Shown: in pieces, positions 1-7,883 of the stretch
Numbering within the stretch: the first letter of the stretch is position 1
How the letters are laid out: every line of letters starts with the position of its first letter
From: Chitinophaga pinensis
GTDB taxonomy: Bacteria > Bacteroidota > Bacteroidia > AKYH767-A > OLB10
Length of the DNA: 33,111 nt
Assembly (NCBI GenBank): GCA_943332105.1
Contig: CALQOD010000027.1
Coordinates: forward strand, 1 to 33,111
Direction of reading: 5' to 3'
Translations under genes and position numbers: made by a program
The notes under the pieces: model-generated
The model's input: the letters and a program-made list of their open reading frames with translations, nothing else
The model's database searches: none
What the model was told of the DNA's origin: nothing

Positions 1-2
1 AC

Positions 3-152
3 TACTCTGACTGGGGCTCTTTCAGCTTTAATGCAAGCAGTCAGATTAAGTTTAAAGTTGTAACCATCGATGGTTCTCTTCGCGTTACACATCCAGAAAT
101 AAACTGGAAAGACCCTCAATCGATTGTTAACGGTTTAAACCTTCAATTATAA
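3..152 (+). CDS. C-terminal end of an unknown protein (partial)
   Basis: An open frame enters from the left edge and ends at TAA (150-152), giving 49 residues that end VNGLNLQL. No start is visible. The segment is rich in alternating polar and hydrophobic residues (for example IKFKVVTIDGSLRV), which looks like beta structure, but it is too short to assign to a family. A strong hairpin terminator follows the stop directly, which supports this being the real end of a gene. Confidence 0.6.
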   Translation, partial: YSDWGSFSFNASSQIKFKVVTIDGSLRVTHPEINWKDPQSIVNGLNLQL

Positions 153-183
153 AAAAATCCCGGGTATCACACTCGGGATTTTT
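153..183. terminator. Bidirectional intrinsic terminator
   Basis: A perfect 10-bp stem (AAAAATCCCG paired with CGGGATTTTT) encloses an 11-nt loop, with A and T runs on either side. It lies between the convergent partial gene on the left and the lipoprotein gene on the right, so it can serve both strands. Confidence 0.85.
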
Positions 184-189
184 TATTTC

Positions 190-630
190 TTACTTTTTAT
201 TTAGTCGCATCAGTTCTTGATCATCTTTGAAAAGGATAAGCTGTTCCTTTAGTTGCTTATTTTGTTTTGTCGTTTTAATTTGAAAATGATTCGCGCTTTT
301 TGCTTGTTGAACAAATTCGCCATATAGTTGCGGATTACATTGCACATCCGTTCTCCCTAGCACATTCAATAAAACAAAATCATCATGTGCTGTATAAAGT
401 CCATAGGCAGTATCGCATTCACAGCTTAAATAAAGAGCGTTGTCTTCTGAAAAAATTTCCATTGCAAACATTCGTAAGCTATCTGTTTCAGTAATCGTTT
501 TATTATTTAGAGTTGTAAGGATCCATTTTTTATCCTCAAGTTTAGTAGCTCTTCCAAAAGGATCTTGCTTTCTTGTTTTACAAGAAGCAATTAATGCAAG
601 AATAAATATATATAGAAAAATGTTTTTCAT
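190..630 (-). CDS. META (HslJ-like) domain lipoprotein
   Basis: A 146-residue predicted lipoprotein. The signal peptide runs to about residue 17 and ends in a lipobox (LIASC), with Cys17 as the lipidation site. The rest looks like a single META/HslJ domain: it opens with the typical W-x-L-x2-L pattern (KKWILTTLNNKTI), has a central segment with two cysteines (SCECDTAYG), and closes with the family-like hydrophobic strand LILFKDDQELMRL. META proteins are small envelope proteins; HslJ of E. coli is linked to novobiocin and heat stress, but the molecular role is unclear. The gene starts 2 nt after the xseB stop, so it is probably the last gene of the xseA-xseB operon. The family assignment rests on pattern recognition only. 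Confidence 0.6.
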   Translation of the reverse strand: MKNIFLYIFILALIASCKTRKQDPFGRATKLEDKKWILTTLNNKTITETDSLRMFAMEIFSEDNALYLSCECDTAYGLYTAHDDFVLLNVLGRTDVQCNPQLYGEFVQQAKSANHFQIKTTKQNKQLKEQLILFKDDQELMRLNKK

Positions 631-632
631 GG

Positions 633-830
633 TTATTCTTCAAAAGATTCTAAAATGGTTTTAACTTCTTCATCTGTGGCTTTAAGCTTTTCCTTACAAA
701 GCTTTATTAATTCATTAGCACGCTTAACCAATTTTGCTAGTTGATCAATTCCAACCTCGCCCCCTTCAAGTTCTTCCAAGATTTGTTCTAATTCGGCTTT
801 TGCTTTGTCGTATGTAATTTTATCTGCCAT
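633..830 (-). CDS. xseB: Exodeoxyribonuclease VII small subunit
   Basis: A 65-residue protein that matches XseB in size and sequence (MADKITYDKAKAELEQI, then EGGEVGIDQLAKLVKRANEL). XseB is a small helical protein. Several copies bind XseA to form exonuclease VII, which degrades single-stranded DNA to oligonucleotides in the cytoplasm. I chose the ATG at 830 rather than the upstream in-frame ATG at 875: the latter would add 15 residues absent from the family and overlap the xseA end. With the chosen start the gene begins 4 nt after the xseA stop, the usual arrangement for co-translated subunits. Confidence 0.93.
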   Translation of the reverse strand: MADKITYDKAKAELEQILEELEGGEVGIDQLAKLVKRANELIKLCKEKLKATDEEVKTILESFEE

Positions 831-834
831 CTTT

Positions 835-2211
835 TTATTTCGTTTTTTTGCTTTTAAATCTACCCTTAAACACAACAGTTTCTACTTCTGCCCCCAAAGG
901 TACTTCTTTCGGATCAAAAACAAGTTGGTCATTATATAATGTATAACTAAACCCTCGCATTAAAATATTGTAAGGGTCCAACATATTGTTTTTCATTTGC
1001 GCGAGGCGCAAATAATTTTCTTCTCGATTGGTCACAAAATTTGTTTTGTTTTTTAATTCAGTATGATCAAACAATAATTGATTTTTATTTTTCAACAGAA
1101 TAGAGTCGACAAATAGTCGAATTTTATCTTTTGTGTGGCTCAAATTGCTGTTTTCACTTATAATTTCTTGGGTAATTATTTGCTTCATCACGCGGGCGAG
1201 ATTATCAAAAAAAGATTTTTCATCCTGCACTTTTTCCGATACATAAGAGCTAATAGCGTTCATTAATTCAGAAACTGTTTCTTCCTCCGACTCAATACAT
1301 AGATTTGCATACGCATGAATACCATCACGCAGATAATCGATGTGCTCTTTAAATGAATTGGCGTGTTGTATGATGAAATCGGCTACAGCGGTAGGTGTTA
1401 TTAAGTTAAGATTCGCCACTTCATCTACTACAGAAACATCTGCTGTATGTCCGATACCTGTAAGAATGGGCAAGTTAAAGTTTGCTACTTCGTAAGCTAA
1501 AAGATAATCGTTATAGCAACTTAAACTTGATGTTTGTCCACCACCTCTCACAATAACTACCGCATGTAAATACGGATAACATGAATGATTTTTTATTTTA
1601 TTTAATGCGGAGATTATATCAGAAGGCGCATTATCTCCTTGCATTAAAGAAGGAAAAAGTTTGGTATGAAAAACGACTCCGAATTTATTCTCGTTAAGTT
1701 TAGTTGTGAAATCCTTAAATCCATCTGCATCTGCGGAAGATATCACTGCAACGTTTTGTATTACGGAAGGAAGCTCTTTTTGCTTATTTAAAAAATAAAC
1801 CCTTTCTTGTTTCAGTTTATCCACCGTCTTTTTACGTTCGATGGCAATTTTTCCTAAGGTGTAAGCAGGATCGATATCATGAACAATAAGGCTCATTCCA
1901 AATCGCTCATGAAACTGCACTTCAACTTTACAAAGAATTTCCATGTTTTCTTGCAACTCGTTTCCTGTTTCTGAAACAAATCGATGATGAAGCATCGAAA
2001 AGTTGCTGGACCAAACCATTGCCTTAAACTCCGCTTTAGGCTGGGTGCTGCGATCATCTTTTTCGCCAAGCTGTAAATAACAATGTCCCTTATTAATCTT
2101 TAATCCAAGTATTTCCGCCGAAACCCAATACCTTTCCATCGAAAAATTCTTTCGAAAAACTTCTGTAATTTCTTTAGCCAAATCAGAAAGGCGAATGATG
2201 TTTTTGTCCAT
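835..2211 (-). CDS. xseA: Exodeoxyribonuclease VII large subunit
   Basis: A 458-residue protein of the XseA family. An N-terminal OB-fold (about residues 5-115, with FSMERYWVSAEILGLK) is followed by the catalytic core. The core includes the conserved segment IVRGGGQTSSLSCYNDYLLA and then the GIGHTADVSVVDEVANL stretch typical of the family. A long charged helical region (about 290-400) matches the coiled-coil arm that binds XseB. The enzyme cleaves single-stranded DNA from both ends and acts in repair of DNA-protein crosslinks and recombination. It heads an operon with xseB and a lipoprotein gene. The ATG at 2211 lies about 40 nt beyond the end of the tRNA gene. Confidence 0.95.
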   Translation of the reverse strand: MDKNIIRLSDLAKEITEVFRKNFSMERYWVSAEILGLKINKGHCYLQLGEKDDRSTQPKAEFKAMVWSSNFSMLHHRFVSETGNELQENMEILCKVEVQFHERFGMSLIVHDIDPAYTLGKIAIERKKTVDKLKQERVYFLNKQKELPSVIQNVAVISSADADGFKDFTTKLNENKFGVVFHTKLFPSLMQGDNAPSDIISALNKIKNHSCYPYLHAVVIVRGGGQTSSLSCYNDYLLAYEVANFNLPILTGIGHTADVSVVDEVANLNLITPTAVADFIIQHANSFKEHIDYLRDGIHAYANLCIESEEETVSELMNAISSYVSEKVQDEKSFFDNLARVMKQIITQEIISENSNLSHTKDKIRLFVDSILLKNKNQLLFDHTELKNKTNFVTNREENYLRLAQMKNNMLDPYNILMRGFSYTLYNDQLVFDPKEVPLGAEVETVVFKGRFKSKKTK

Positions 2212-2250
2212 TGTTGCGAAAAACAGTTGTTTAACTAATTATCTGTTAAG

Positions 2251-2325
2251 TGGTAGTCCCGAGCAGAATCGAACTGCTATCTAGAGTTTAGGAAACTCCT
2301 ATTCTATCCGTTGAACTACGGGACC
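2251..2325 (-). tRNA. tRNA-Arg(CCU)
   Basis: The minus strand folds into a complete cloverleaf. The acceptor stem is GGTCCCG paired with CGGGACT (one G-U pair), the D stem GTTC/GAAT, and the anticodon stem GGAGT/ACTCT with loop TTCCTAA. The T stem is AGCAG/CTGCT with loop TTCGATT, and the 3' CCA is encoded. The anticodon CCU reads AGG (arginine). The gene is 75 nt including CCA, with no intron or large variable arm. I see no att-like repeat of its 3' end nearby. Confidence 0.96.
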
Positions 2326-2397
2326 ATCGAGTCAAGGATTGCAAAGATAAAAATTAGGAGAGAGGTATCTGAAAAAATCAAAACATATATCAATGAA

Positions 2398-2422
2398 AAA
2401 GCCCTGAGATTATCAGGGCTTT
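2398..2422 (-). terminator. Intrinsic terminator after the 2455-2943 gene
   Basis: A perfect 10-bp stem (AAAGCCCTGA paired with TCAGGGCTTT) encloses a 5-nt loop. Read on the minus strand, a TTTTT run follows directly. It lies 32 nt beyond the stop of the small secreted protein gene. Confidence 0.85.
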
Positions 2423-2454
2423 ATTACTATTTAATGTGTTTACTTAAAAATTTA

Positions 2455-2943
2455 TTACTGCAAATTGCTTTTCCAGGCAGCTTCCATTGTTGGCCATTTA
2501 GCTCCCAGAGCAGCAGGCTTTAATAACATTTGCCATTTCAACAAAAGGCTGTTATACATTTTAAAATCAATTTCATCATTAATTGAAGAGGCAATCTTTT
2601 TTGCCGCCTCTATATTATCTGATTTATAGGCTTCGGCCGGTGTAGACATCATGACTACTCGCATATTGTTGTACAATTCACCTTTCCTATGGCAATCGCC
2701 CAACATGCCAATTGTGTTTTTAAGCATAGTAGTATCGAGCTTTTTAAAGTTCGATTTTAACATTGCCTTTACAATTTGTGTTGTTGCAAGTTTCGATTTA
2801 TTGTTTGCACTCACCATATCGACCGTTTCGTCGATTGCTTTTGGCGGCGATACCATTTCCTCGCGATCTCCATTTTGGTTTGTTTGAGAATAACCCAATG
2901 TTGTAATCAAACATAGTGAGGCAATAAATAGTGTTTTTTTCAT
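2455..2943 (-). CDS. Small secreted protein of unknown function
   Basis: A 162-residue protein with a clear Sec signal peptide (MKKTLFIASLCLITTLGYSQ, probable cleavage after residue 18 or 20). The mature part is mostly helical, with no cysteine pair apart from one Cys in MLGDCHRKGE. It contains two lysine-rich helices (NNKSKLATTQIVKAMLKSN and KKLDTTMLKNTIG) and a C-terminal tryptophan-containing segment (KWPTMEAAWKS). I do not recognise a family. It has its own terminator, and a 190-bp gap separates it from the divergent M4 protease gene, so it is probably a single-gene unit exported to the periplasm or outside. Confidence 0.75.
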   Translation of the reverse strand: MKKTLFIASLCLITTLGYSQTNQNGDREEMVSPPKAIDETVDMVSANNKSKLATTQIVKAMLKSNFKKLDTTMLKNTIGMLGDCHRKGELYNNMRVVMMSTPAEAYKSDNIEAAKKIASSINDEIDFKMYNSLLLKWQMLLKPAALGAKWPTMEAAWKSNLQ

Positions 2944-3133
2944 TTTATCAGTGTTTTTCTTAAAATCGTTTTTATTTTATGCTAGCTAAATTACTACATT
3001 TTAAATTATTTTGGAAGTTTTTAGTAGGATTATTTTGTAAATCGTAATCATAAATAGCAATTTGACTATTTGAACATAATAAGTTTTTAAAAATCAATTT
3101 TATTTCCATAATTTGCGTTTCAAATAAAAAATT

Positions 3134-5734
3134 ATGAATTACAATCGCTTAGTGTTTTTATTCTGCTTATCAATTATTTCGAATTTGTCGTTAGCACAAA
3201 TTAATTTGCGTAACCACGCAGCATCGGTAGAAGAAAACAACCAATTAATTCTTCGCTTATCATCAGAAGAAAAACAAAGTTTTAATCCGACAAAAGCCGA
3301 GGCCTCACTTGGATTGTCTGATAACACATCCTTTGATTTATTATCTAAAGAAGATGATTCAAGGGGGATTTACTATCGTTATAAGCAAAGAATTAACAAT
3401 GTTCCCGTAGAAAATAGCATGTTGATTGCCCATACACAAAATGGCCTTTTAACTGTCCTAAGCGGAAATATTATTACTTCAACCGAATCTTTCAGCAACA
3501 GAACTACTGCAACTATTACTTCGAATGTAGCTATTCAAATTGCAACAGGTCTTGTTCATGCAAAACATTATGCATGGGAAAATGATCAAGAAAGCAATGA
3601 CGAAATCAGGAAAGCAAATGCACCATCTGCTGAGCTTGTATGGTATTGCTCTGACAATTATTTAAATCCTCAAAATCTTGTTTTGGCTTATAAGGTTGTT
3701 ATTTATGCTACTGAACCTTTAAGTAGAGCAGCTTATTATTTAGATGCTAATTCAGGTTCTTTAATAGGTAAAAAGGACATGCTTTATTTTGTTGATGCTG
3801 TTGGTACGGCTACAACTGCATATAGCGGAACACAAACAATTCATAGCGATCTTAATGGAACGTCTTACCGTTTGCGTGATTTAACAAAGGGAAATGGTAT
3901 CATCACTCTTCATGGTGAAACTACCGCACATGCTGATTATACAAGTGCAACTGCTAACTGGGCATATACTACCAACGATAAATATGCATTGGATGCACAC
4001 TATGGTGTTTCACAAACTTATGATTTCTATTTCTCGAACTTTAATCGTAATAGTATTAATAACGCAGGATTTGCTTTAACTAGTTATGTAAACGAAACAA
4101 CCACTACCAATAATGCTTATTGGGATGGATCTATCATGCACTATGGCGTGCGTTCTACTAATGGCGCTGGAATCACAGCTATCGATGTTATAGCTCACGA
4201 ATTAACGCATGGTTTAACTCAATATACATCCAACTTAAATTACAGTTATGAGTCAGGTGCTATTAATGAAAGTATGAGTGATATTTTTGGTAAGGCTGTT
4301 CAGTTCTGGTCGAAGCCAACCGATATCAATTGGTTATTAAGCAACGATATGAATTGGGGTATACGCAATATAGCTACACCAAAAACGTATAGCCAACCAA
4401 ATTGCTACCAAGGTGCCTACTGGTATACAGGAACTTCGGATAACGGTGGTGTACATACGAACTCTGGTGTAGGCAATTTTTTCTATTACTTATTAGTTAA
4501 TGGTGGAAGCGCAACAAACGATAAAGGAAATGCATATAATGTGACAGGATTAGGTCTAACAATATCGAATGCTATAATTTACAGAAGTGAAACCGTTTAC
4601 TTAACCCCTACTTCTAACTATGCTGCATGGAGAACAGCTTGTATTAATGCGGCTACCGACTTATACGGAGCTGGATCTGTAGAAGTAAATCAAGTAATGA
4701 ACGCTTGGTATGCTGTAGGTGTTGGTGTACAAGGAGCAACTGGAACTTGTAGCACAGCATCTGGTTTAATAGCTTCGTCTATCACAGATACAACTGCTAC
4801 TGTTAACTGGACAGCTGCAACAGGAGCTGCATCATATTCTTTACAGTATAAAACAAATGCAGCTACTACATGGACAACAATCAATACTACTAATACTTCA
4901 GCAAACTTAACAGGATTAATTGCTGGTACAGTATATAATTTCCAGGTACGATCACAATGTACTGCTGGAGGTGCTTCCTTATATAGTGCTGCTGTAAACT
5001 TTACAACTACAGGAACAAGTCCAATTAGTTATTGTGTATCGAAGGGAGCCAGCGTTACAAGAGAATACATTAATAAAGTAGCCATTGGTACTATTAGTAA
5101 TACAAGTGGAAGCAATGCGGGTTATGGAAACTTTACCAATTTAACTACAAGTCTAACAGGTGGCGTTACCGTTACAATTGTTTTAACTCCTGGATATGTT
5201 TCAAATTCTAGAAAAGAATACTGGAATGTATGGATTGATTATAATAAGAATGGTTTGTTTACGGATGCTGGAGAAAAAGTAACCTTCGGAAATGCAACAG
5301 GTGCTTTAACAAAAACTTTCGTTGTTCCAACAACTGCTTTAAATGGAACAACACGTATGCGTATTCAAATGCAATATAATGCATATCCTTCAACATCTTG
5401 TACAACCTATACTTCAGGAGAAGTGGAAGACTATACAGTTAATATTGTTGGTAACGTAGCGTTTAATAGAGTTGCGGAAAATATCAGCAACTATGTATTA
5501 TTCCCTAATCCTACATCTGATGTTATTCACTTAAATATGATTGCTGAAAAATCTGAAAGTAAAAACTTCAGCATTTATAATAGTGTTGGACAATTACAAT
5601 ATGCAGTTAATTATTCTCTGATAGAAGGTATGAACTACGTAGAGTTTAATACTTCAGAATTAGAAAAAGGTATTTATATTTTAAAGATTGATGGCGAACA
5701 ACCAAAAACAATGCGCTTCGCTGTTCAACGTTAA
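3134..5734 (+). CDS. Secreted M4 (thermolysin-like) metalloprotease with T9SS sorting domain
   Basis: An 866-residue preproprotein. Domain order: signal peptide (1-21, ending SLAQ), FTP/PepSY propeptide region (about 40-215), M4 catalytic domain (about 225-530), one fibronectin type III domain (about 537-626), a GEVEDY-type domain (about 630-772; motif SGEVEDYTVNI), and a C-terminal type IX secretion sorting domain (about 785-866; NYVLFPNPTSDVIHL to GIYILKI). The active site is complete: HELTH at 355-359 gives two zinc ligands and the catalytic Glu356, Glu379 in INESMSD is the third ligand at the thermolysin spacing of 20 residues, and His441 in GGVHTNSG matches the transition-state histidine. 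It is expected to be exported by Sec, moved across the outer membrane by T9SS, and activated by removal of the propeptide. It is a single-gene unit ending in a strong terminator. Confidence 0.95.
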   Translation: MNYNRLVFLFCLSIISNLSLAQINLRNHAASVEENNQLILRLSSEEKQSFNPTKAEASLGLSDNTSFDLLSKEDDSRGIYYRYKQRINNVPVENSMLIAHTQNGLLTVLSGNIITSTESFSNRTTATITSNVAIQIATGLVHAKHYAWENDQESNDEIRKANAPSAELVWYCSDNYLNPQNLVLAYKVVIYATEPLSRAAYYLDANSGSLIGKKDMLYFVDAVGTATTAYSGTQTIHSDLNGTSYRLRDLTKGNGIITLHGETTAHADYTSATANWAYTTNDKYALDAHYGVSQTYDFYFSNFNRNSINNAGFALTSYVNETTTTNNAYWDGSIMHYGVRSTNGAGITAIDVIAHELTHGLTQYTSNLNYSYESGAINESMSDIFGKAVQFWSKPTDINWLLSNDMNWGIRNIATPKTYSQPNCYQGAYWYTGTSDNGGVHTNSGVGNFFYYLLVNGGSATNDKGNAYNVTGLGLTISNAIIYRSETVYLTPTSNYAAWRTACINAATDLYGAGSVEVNQVMNAWYAVGVGVQGATGTCSTASGLIASSITDTTATVNWTAATGAASYSLQYKTNAATTWTTINTTNTSANLTGLIAGTVYNFQVRSQCTAGGASLYSAAVNFTTTGTSPISYCVSKGASVTREYINKVAIGTISNTSGSNAGYGNFTNLTTSLTGGVTVTIVLTPGYVSNSRKEYWNVWIDYNKNGLFTDAGEKVTFGNATGALTKTFVVPTTALNGTTRMRIQMQYNAYPSTSCTTYTSGEVEDYTVNIVGNVAFNRVAENISNYVLFPNPTSDVIHLNMIAEKSESKNFSIYNSVGQLQYAVNYSLIEGMNYVEFNTSELEKGIYILKIDGEQPKTMRFAVQR

Positions 5735-5752
5735 TCGTAAAATTGATTCATA

Positions 5753-5786
5753 AAAAAGCCCTGTAGTAAATTCTACAGGGCTTTTT
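5753..5786. terminator. Bidirectional intrinsic terminator
   Basis: A perfect 14-bp stem (AAAAAGCCCTGTAG paired with CTACAGGGCTTTTT) encloses a 6-nt loop. It sits between the convergent M4 protease gene and the pyrophosphohydrolase gene and carries T runs on both strands. Confidence 0.9.
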
Positions 5787-5803
5787 ATTTATATCATAAT
5801 AAT

Positions 5804-6199
5804 TTACTTTTCTAAAATACTTTCAATATTTGGTAGAAAATACAATTCGCTTTTCATCACCTTTCCGTCCTCTCTGTAAATTGGTTTTCCGTCCGCATCC
5901 AGCTTACTCATATTTGAGCGATGAATCTCTTCAAACACTTCAACAATCTTATGCTGCAATCCGTGAGAAATAATTGTTCCGCATAAAATGTAGAGCTTGT
6001 CGCCTAAGGCATCTGCAACCTGCACTAAGTCGTTATTTTTTGCAGCCTCTAAATATTCATCATTCTCTTCGGCCATTAATCGATGTCGCAGGTTGATGGT
6101 TTTTTCGTCTAATGTTGCAATAGGTTCTGATTTATGATCAATGCCAAAAGAAGTATGAAATTCTTTTACCGCATTCATGATTTGATGGAAGTCAGACAT
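5804..6199 (-). CDS. MazG-like nucleoside triphosphate pyrophosphohydrolase
   Basis: A 131-residue all-alpha NTP-pyrophosphatase family protein (the broad MazG / phosphoribosyl-ATP pyrophosphohydrolase group). The metal-binding pattern is present: an acidic cluster on the first core helix (RLMAEENDEYLEAA, an ExxE-type motif) and Asp on the next one (QVADALGDKLYIL). The C-terminal part (HRSNMSKLDADGKPIYREDGKVMKS) matches the conserved tail seen in the stand-alone phage and bacterial versions. Such enzymes hydrolyse (d)NTPs to NMP and pyrophosphate and clean the nucleotide pool; the substrate cannot be read from the sequence. It starts 4 nt after the endonuclease I stop, so it is the third gene of the metG operon. 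Confidence 0.85.
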   Translation of the reverse strand: MSDFHQIMNAVKEFHTSFGIDHKSEPIATLDEKTINLRHRLMAEENDEYLEAAKNNDLVQVADALGDKLYILCGTIISHGLQHKIVEVFEEIHRSNMSKLDADGKPIYREDGKVMKSELYFLPNIESILEK

Positions 6200-6203
6200 A
6201 GTA

Positions 6204-7883
6204 TTATTTTTTGATGAATGAATAGTTGCTCGTTATTTTGTTTTCTGTTACATTGATGAAATATTTTCCCTTCGGATAGTTTGATAAGCCTGCTATTGTA
6301 TTTCCGTTAAATGAGTTATTCACTTGAAGTTGTTTTCCGCTTGCATCGAAAATGATAAATGATGCATTATTCAAAGGTTTCGTAAAATAGATCTCATCCT
6401 TCACAGGATTAGGATAAATACTATTTGTTACACCTTCATTTTCGTTAACACCGGTAACAGATACGTATGCTCTGATTGGAACTTGAACCGTGGTATTTAA
6501 CGAATTACCATTCAAGATAAAATTCATGTTGCCGGAAAAAATTCCAAGTGTTGCGTTGTTCAGTTCAACATCAATGGCTGCAGACTCGCCAGGTTGAATT
6601 GTCGCATTTACCCCTGAATTATTCGCAAAGGTTAATTTGTTATTAGGATTTAATGTTAGTCCTGAAACTGTGATAACTTGATTACCATCATTTACAATCC
6701 AGAAACGATATACATTTGGAACGCCACCATTGATTAATCCATAATTGATAGTGTCCTCAGGCAAAAGAAAGGTATTGTTTGATGGCGCTGAAGAGAAATT
6801 AGAAATAGAATTTATGCGTTCTAAAAATTGTGGATAATCGATAAACGGATTTCTGTTTTTTTGGTAGGTATAAATATCATTACATCTTCTTCGCTCTGCT
6901 TGGGTGGGGGCAAATGTTTTATGCCACTGACGCAAAATTTGTTCTTGATTATCTAGATAACTGCTGTAATTCTGATAGCGGGTGACAAAATAAAACATCG
7001 CACGTGCAACATCTCCTTTATGTAAATCGCGTGGTTCAAAGGTGTTAGTATTTTGATCAAACTTACTTCCACCAACGCTCCAGGTAGGATTCGTTACAAC
7101 TCCAAAAGGATAATTAGATCGTTTGTTATTCGCCGATTCATCCGTTGGAAATAAATGAAACATATCCGATCGCATTGGCTCCATAGATGAAAACAAACTT
7201 TGTGGAAAAGTATGTTCAGTATTAAAGTTATAATATGGGTCGGCTATATTCTGACATTGTACTCTATCTACATACCCAACTATTTGTCTTCCTGTATACA
7301 CACACTCAATTGTATTTTGCGCAGCTCCCTGACCGTTAGTAGCCTGATTATCGATGATCATAAACATGGTATCACGAGCGCATGGAGATGGAGCGGGGAA
7401 TGGAGCAGAATATCCGAGCGAGCGATACCCTTGTCCGGTAATTACTTTCAGCGCCTGTTTCAAACTTTCTTCTTCTAAATTTTCAGTCGTATCGTAATAC
7501 GCATTCGAATAATGTCCTTGTCCTCTTAAATCAACACGTACATCTCCTTTAGGTCCGTCCGTTCTGATTATCATTTCACAATTATGATTAATATTATGTG
7601 AAGGATAGAAACGCACCCAGATTCCAACTGCTGCACCTGGAGCTAAAGAATATTGTTGAGGATTAACAGAAAATACTGGAGCACCATAGGTTTTCGTAAA
7701 CAGGTAATCAAATACTTTTACCGTGTATGCATTATTGTTAGTGAGCCACACCTGTTGACTATCCACAGACAATTCATCTACACTTCCAAAAACTAATTGT
7801 GAAGGCCACACCTGTAACGTTTGTGCCTTAACGAAGTTTGCAATTAATAACAATGCAAACAATACTAAGCTTATTTTCTTCAT
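6204..7883 (-). CDS. Secreted endonuclease I family nuclease with T9SS sorting domain
   Basis: A 559-residue secreted nuclease. Signal peptide 1-20 (ending FVKAQ) is followed by an immunoglobulin-like choice-of-anchor/ASPM-SPD2-type domain (about 22-125). The endonuclease I domain (about 135-365) carries the signature NTEHTFPQS (His224), then RSDMFHLFPTD (Asp240, His243) and the Asn-rich ANNKRSNYPFG. A second anchor-type beta domain lies at about 375-475, and a C-terminal T9SS sorting domain (about 485-559) opens with NSIYPNPVKDEI. Family members are Mg-dependent ββα-Me nucleases that cut DNA nonspecifically outside the cell, for nutrient scavenging or biofilm DNA breakdown. The start codon shares one base with the metG stop (TAATG), so the two are probably translationally coupled, which is odd given their unrelated roles. 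Confidence 0.92.
   Translation of the reverse strand: MKKISLVLFALLLIANFVKAQTLQVWPSQLVFGSVDELSVDSQQVWLTNNNAYTVKVFDYLFTKTYGAPVFSVNPQQYSLAPGAAVGIWVRFYPSHNINHNCEMIIRTDGPKGDVRVDLRGQGHYSNAYYDTTENLEEESLKQALKVITGQGYRSLGYSAPFPAPSPCARDTMFMIIDNQATNGQGAAQNTIECVYTGRQIVGYVDRVQCQNIADPYYNFNTEHTFPQSLFSSMEPMRSDMFHLFPTDESANNKRSNYPFGVVTNPTWSVGGSKFDQNTNTFEPRDLHKGDVARAMFYFVTRYQNYSSYLDNQEQILRQWHKTFAPTQAERRRCNDIYTYQKNRNPFIDYPQFLERINSISNFSSAPSNNTFLLPEDTINYGLINGGVPNVYRFWIVNDGNQVITVSGLTLNPNNKLTFANNSGVNATIQPGESAAIDVELNNATLGIFSGNMNFILNGNSLNTTVQVPIRAYVSVTGVNENEGVTNSIYPNPVKDEIYFTKPLNNASFIIFDASGKQLQVNNSFNGNTIAGLSNYPKGKYFINVTENKITSNYSFIKK

Noticed and set aside
831-875. Upstream ATG for xseB (875)
   Set aside because: It adds a basic 15-residue stretch that is the +1 reading of the xseA end; XseB proteins start near MADKITYD.
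2251-2325. tRNA-Arg as an integration site
   Set aside because: No repeat of its 3' end is seen nearby, and the accessory block is 14 kb away with other boundary marks.
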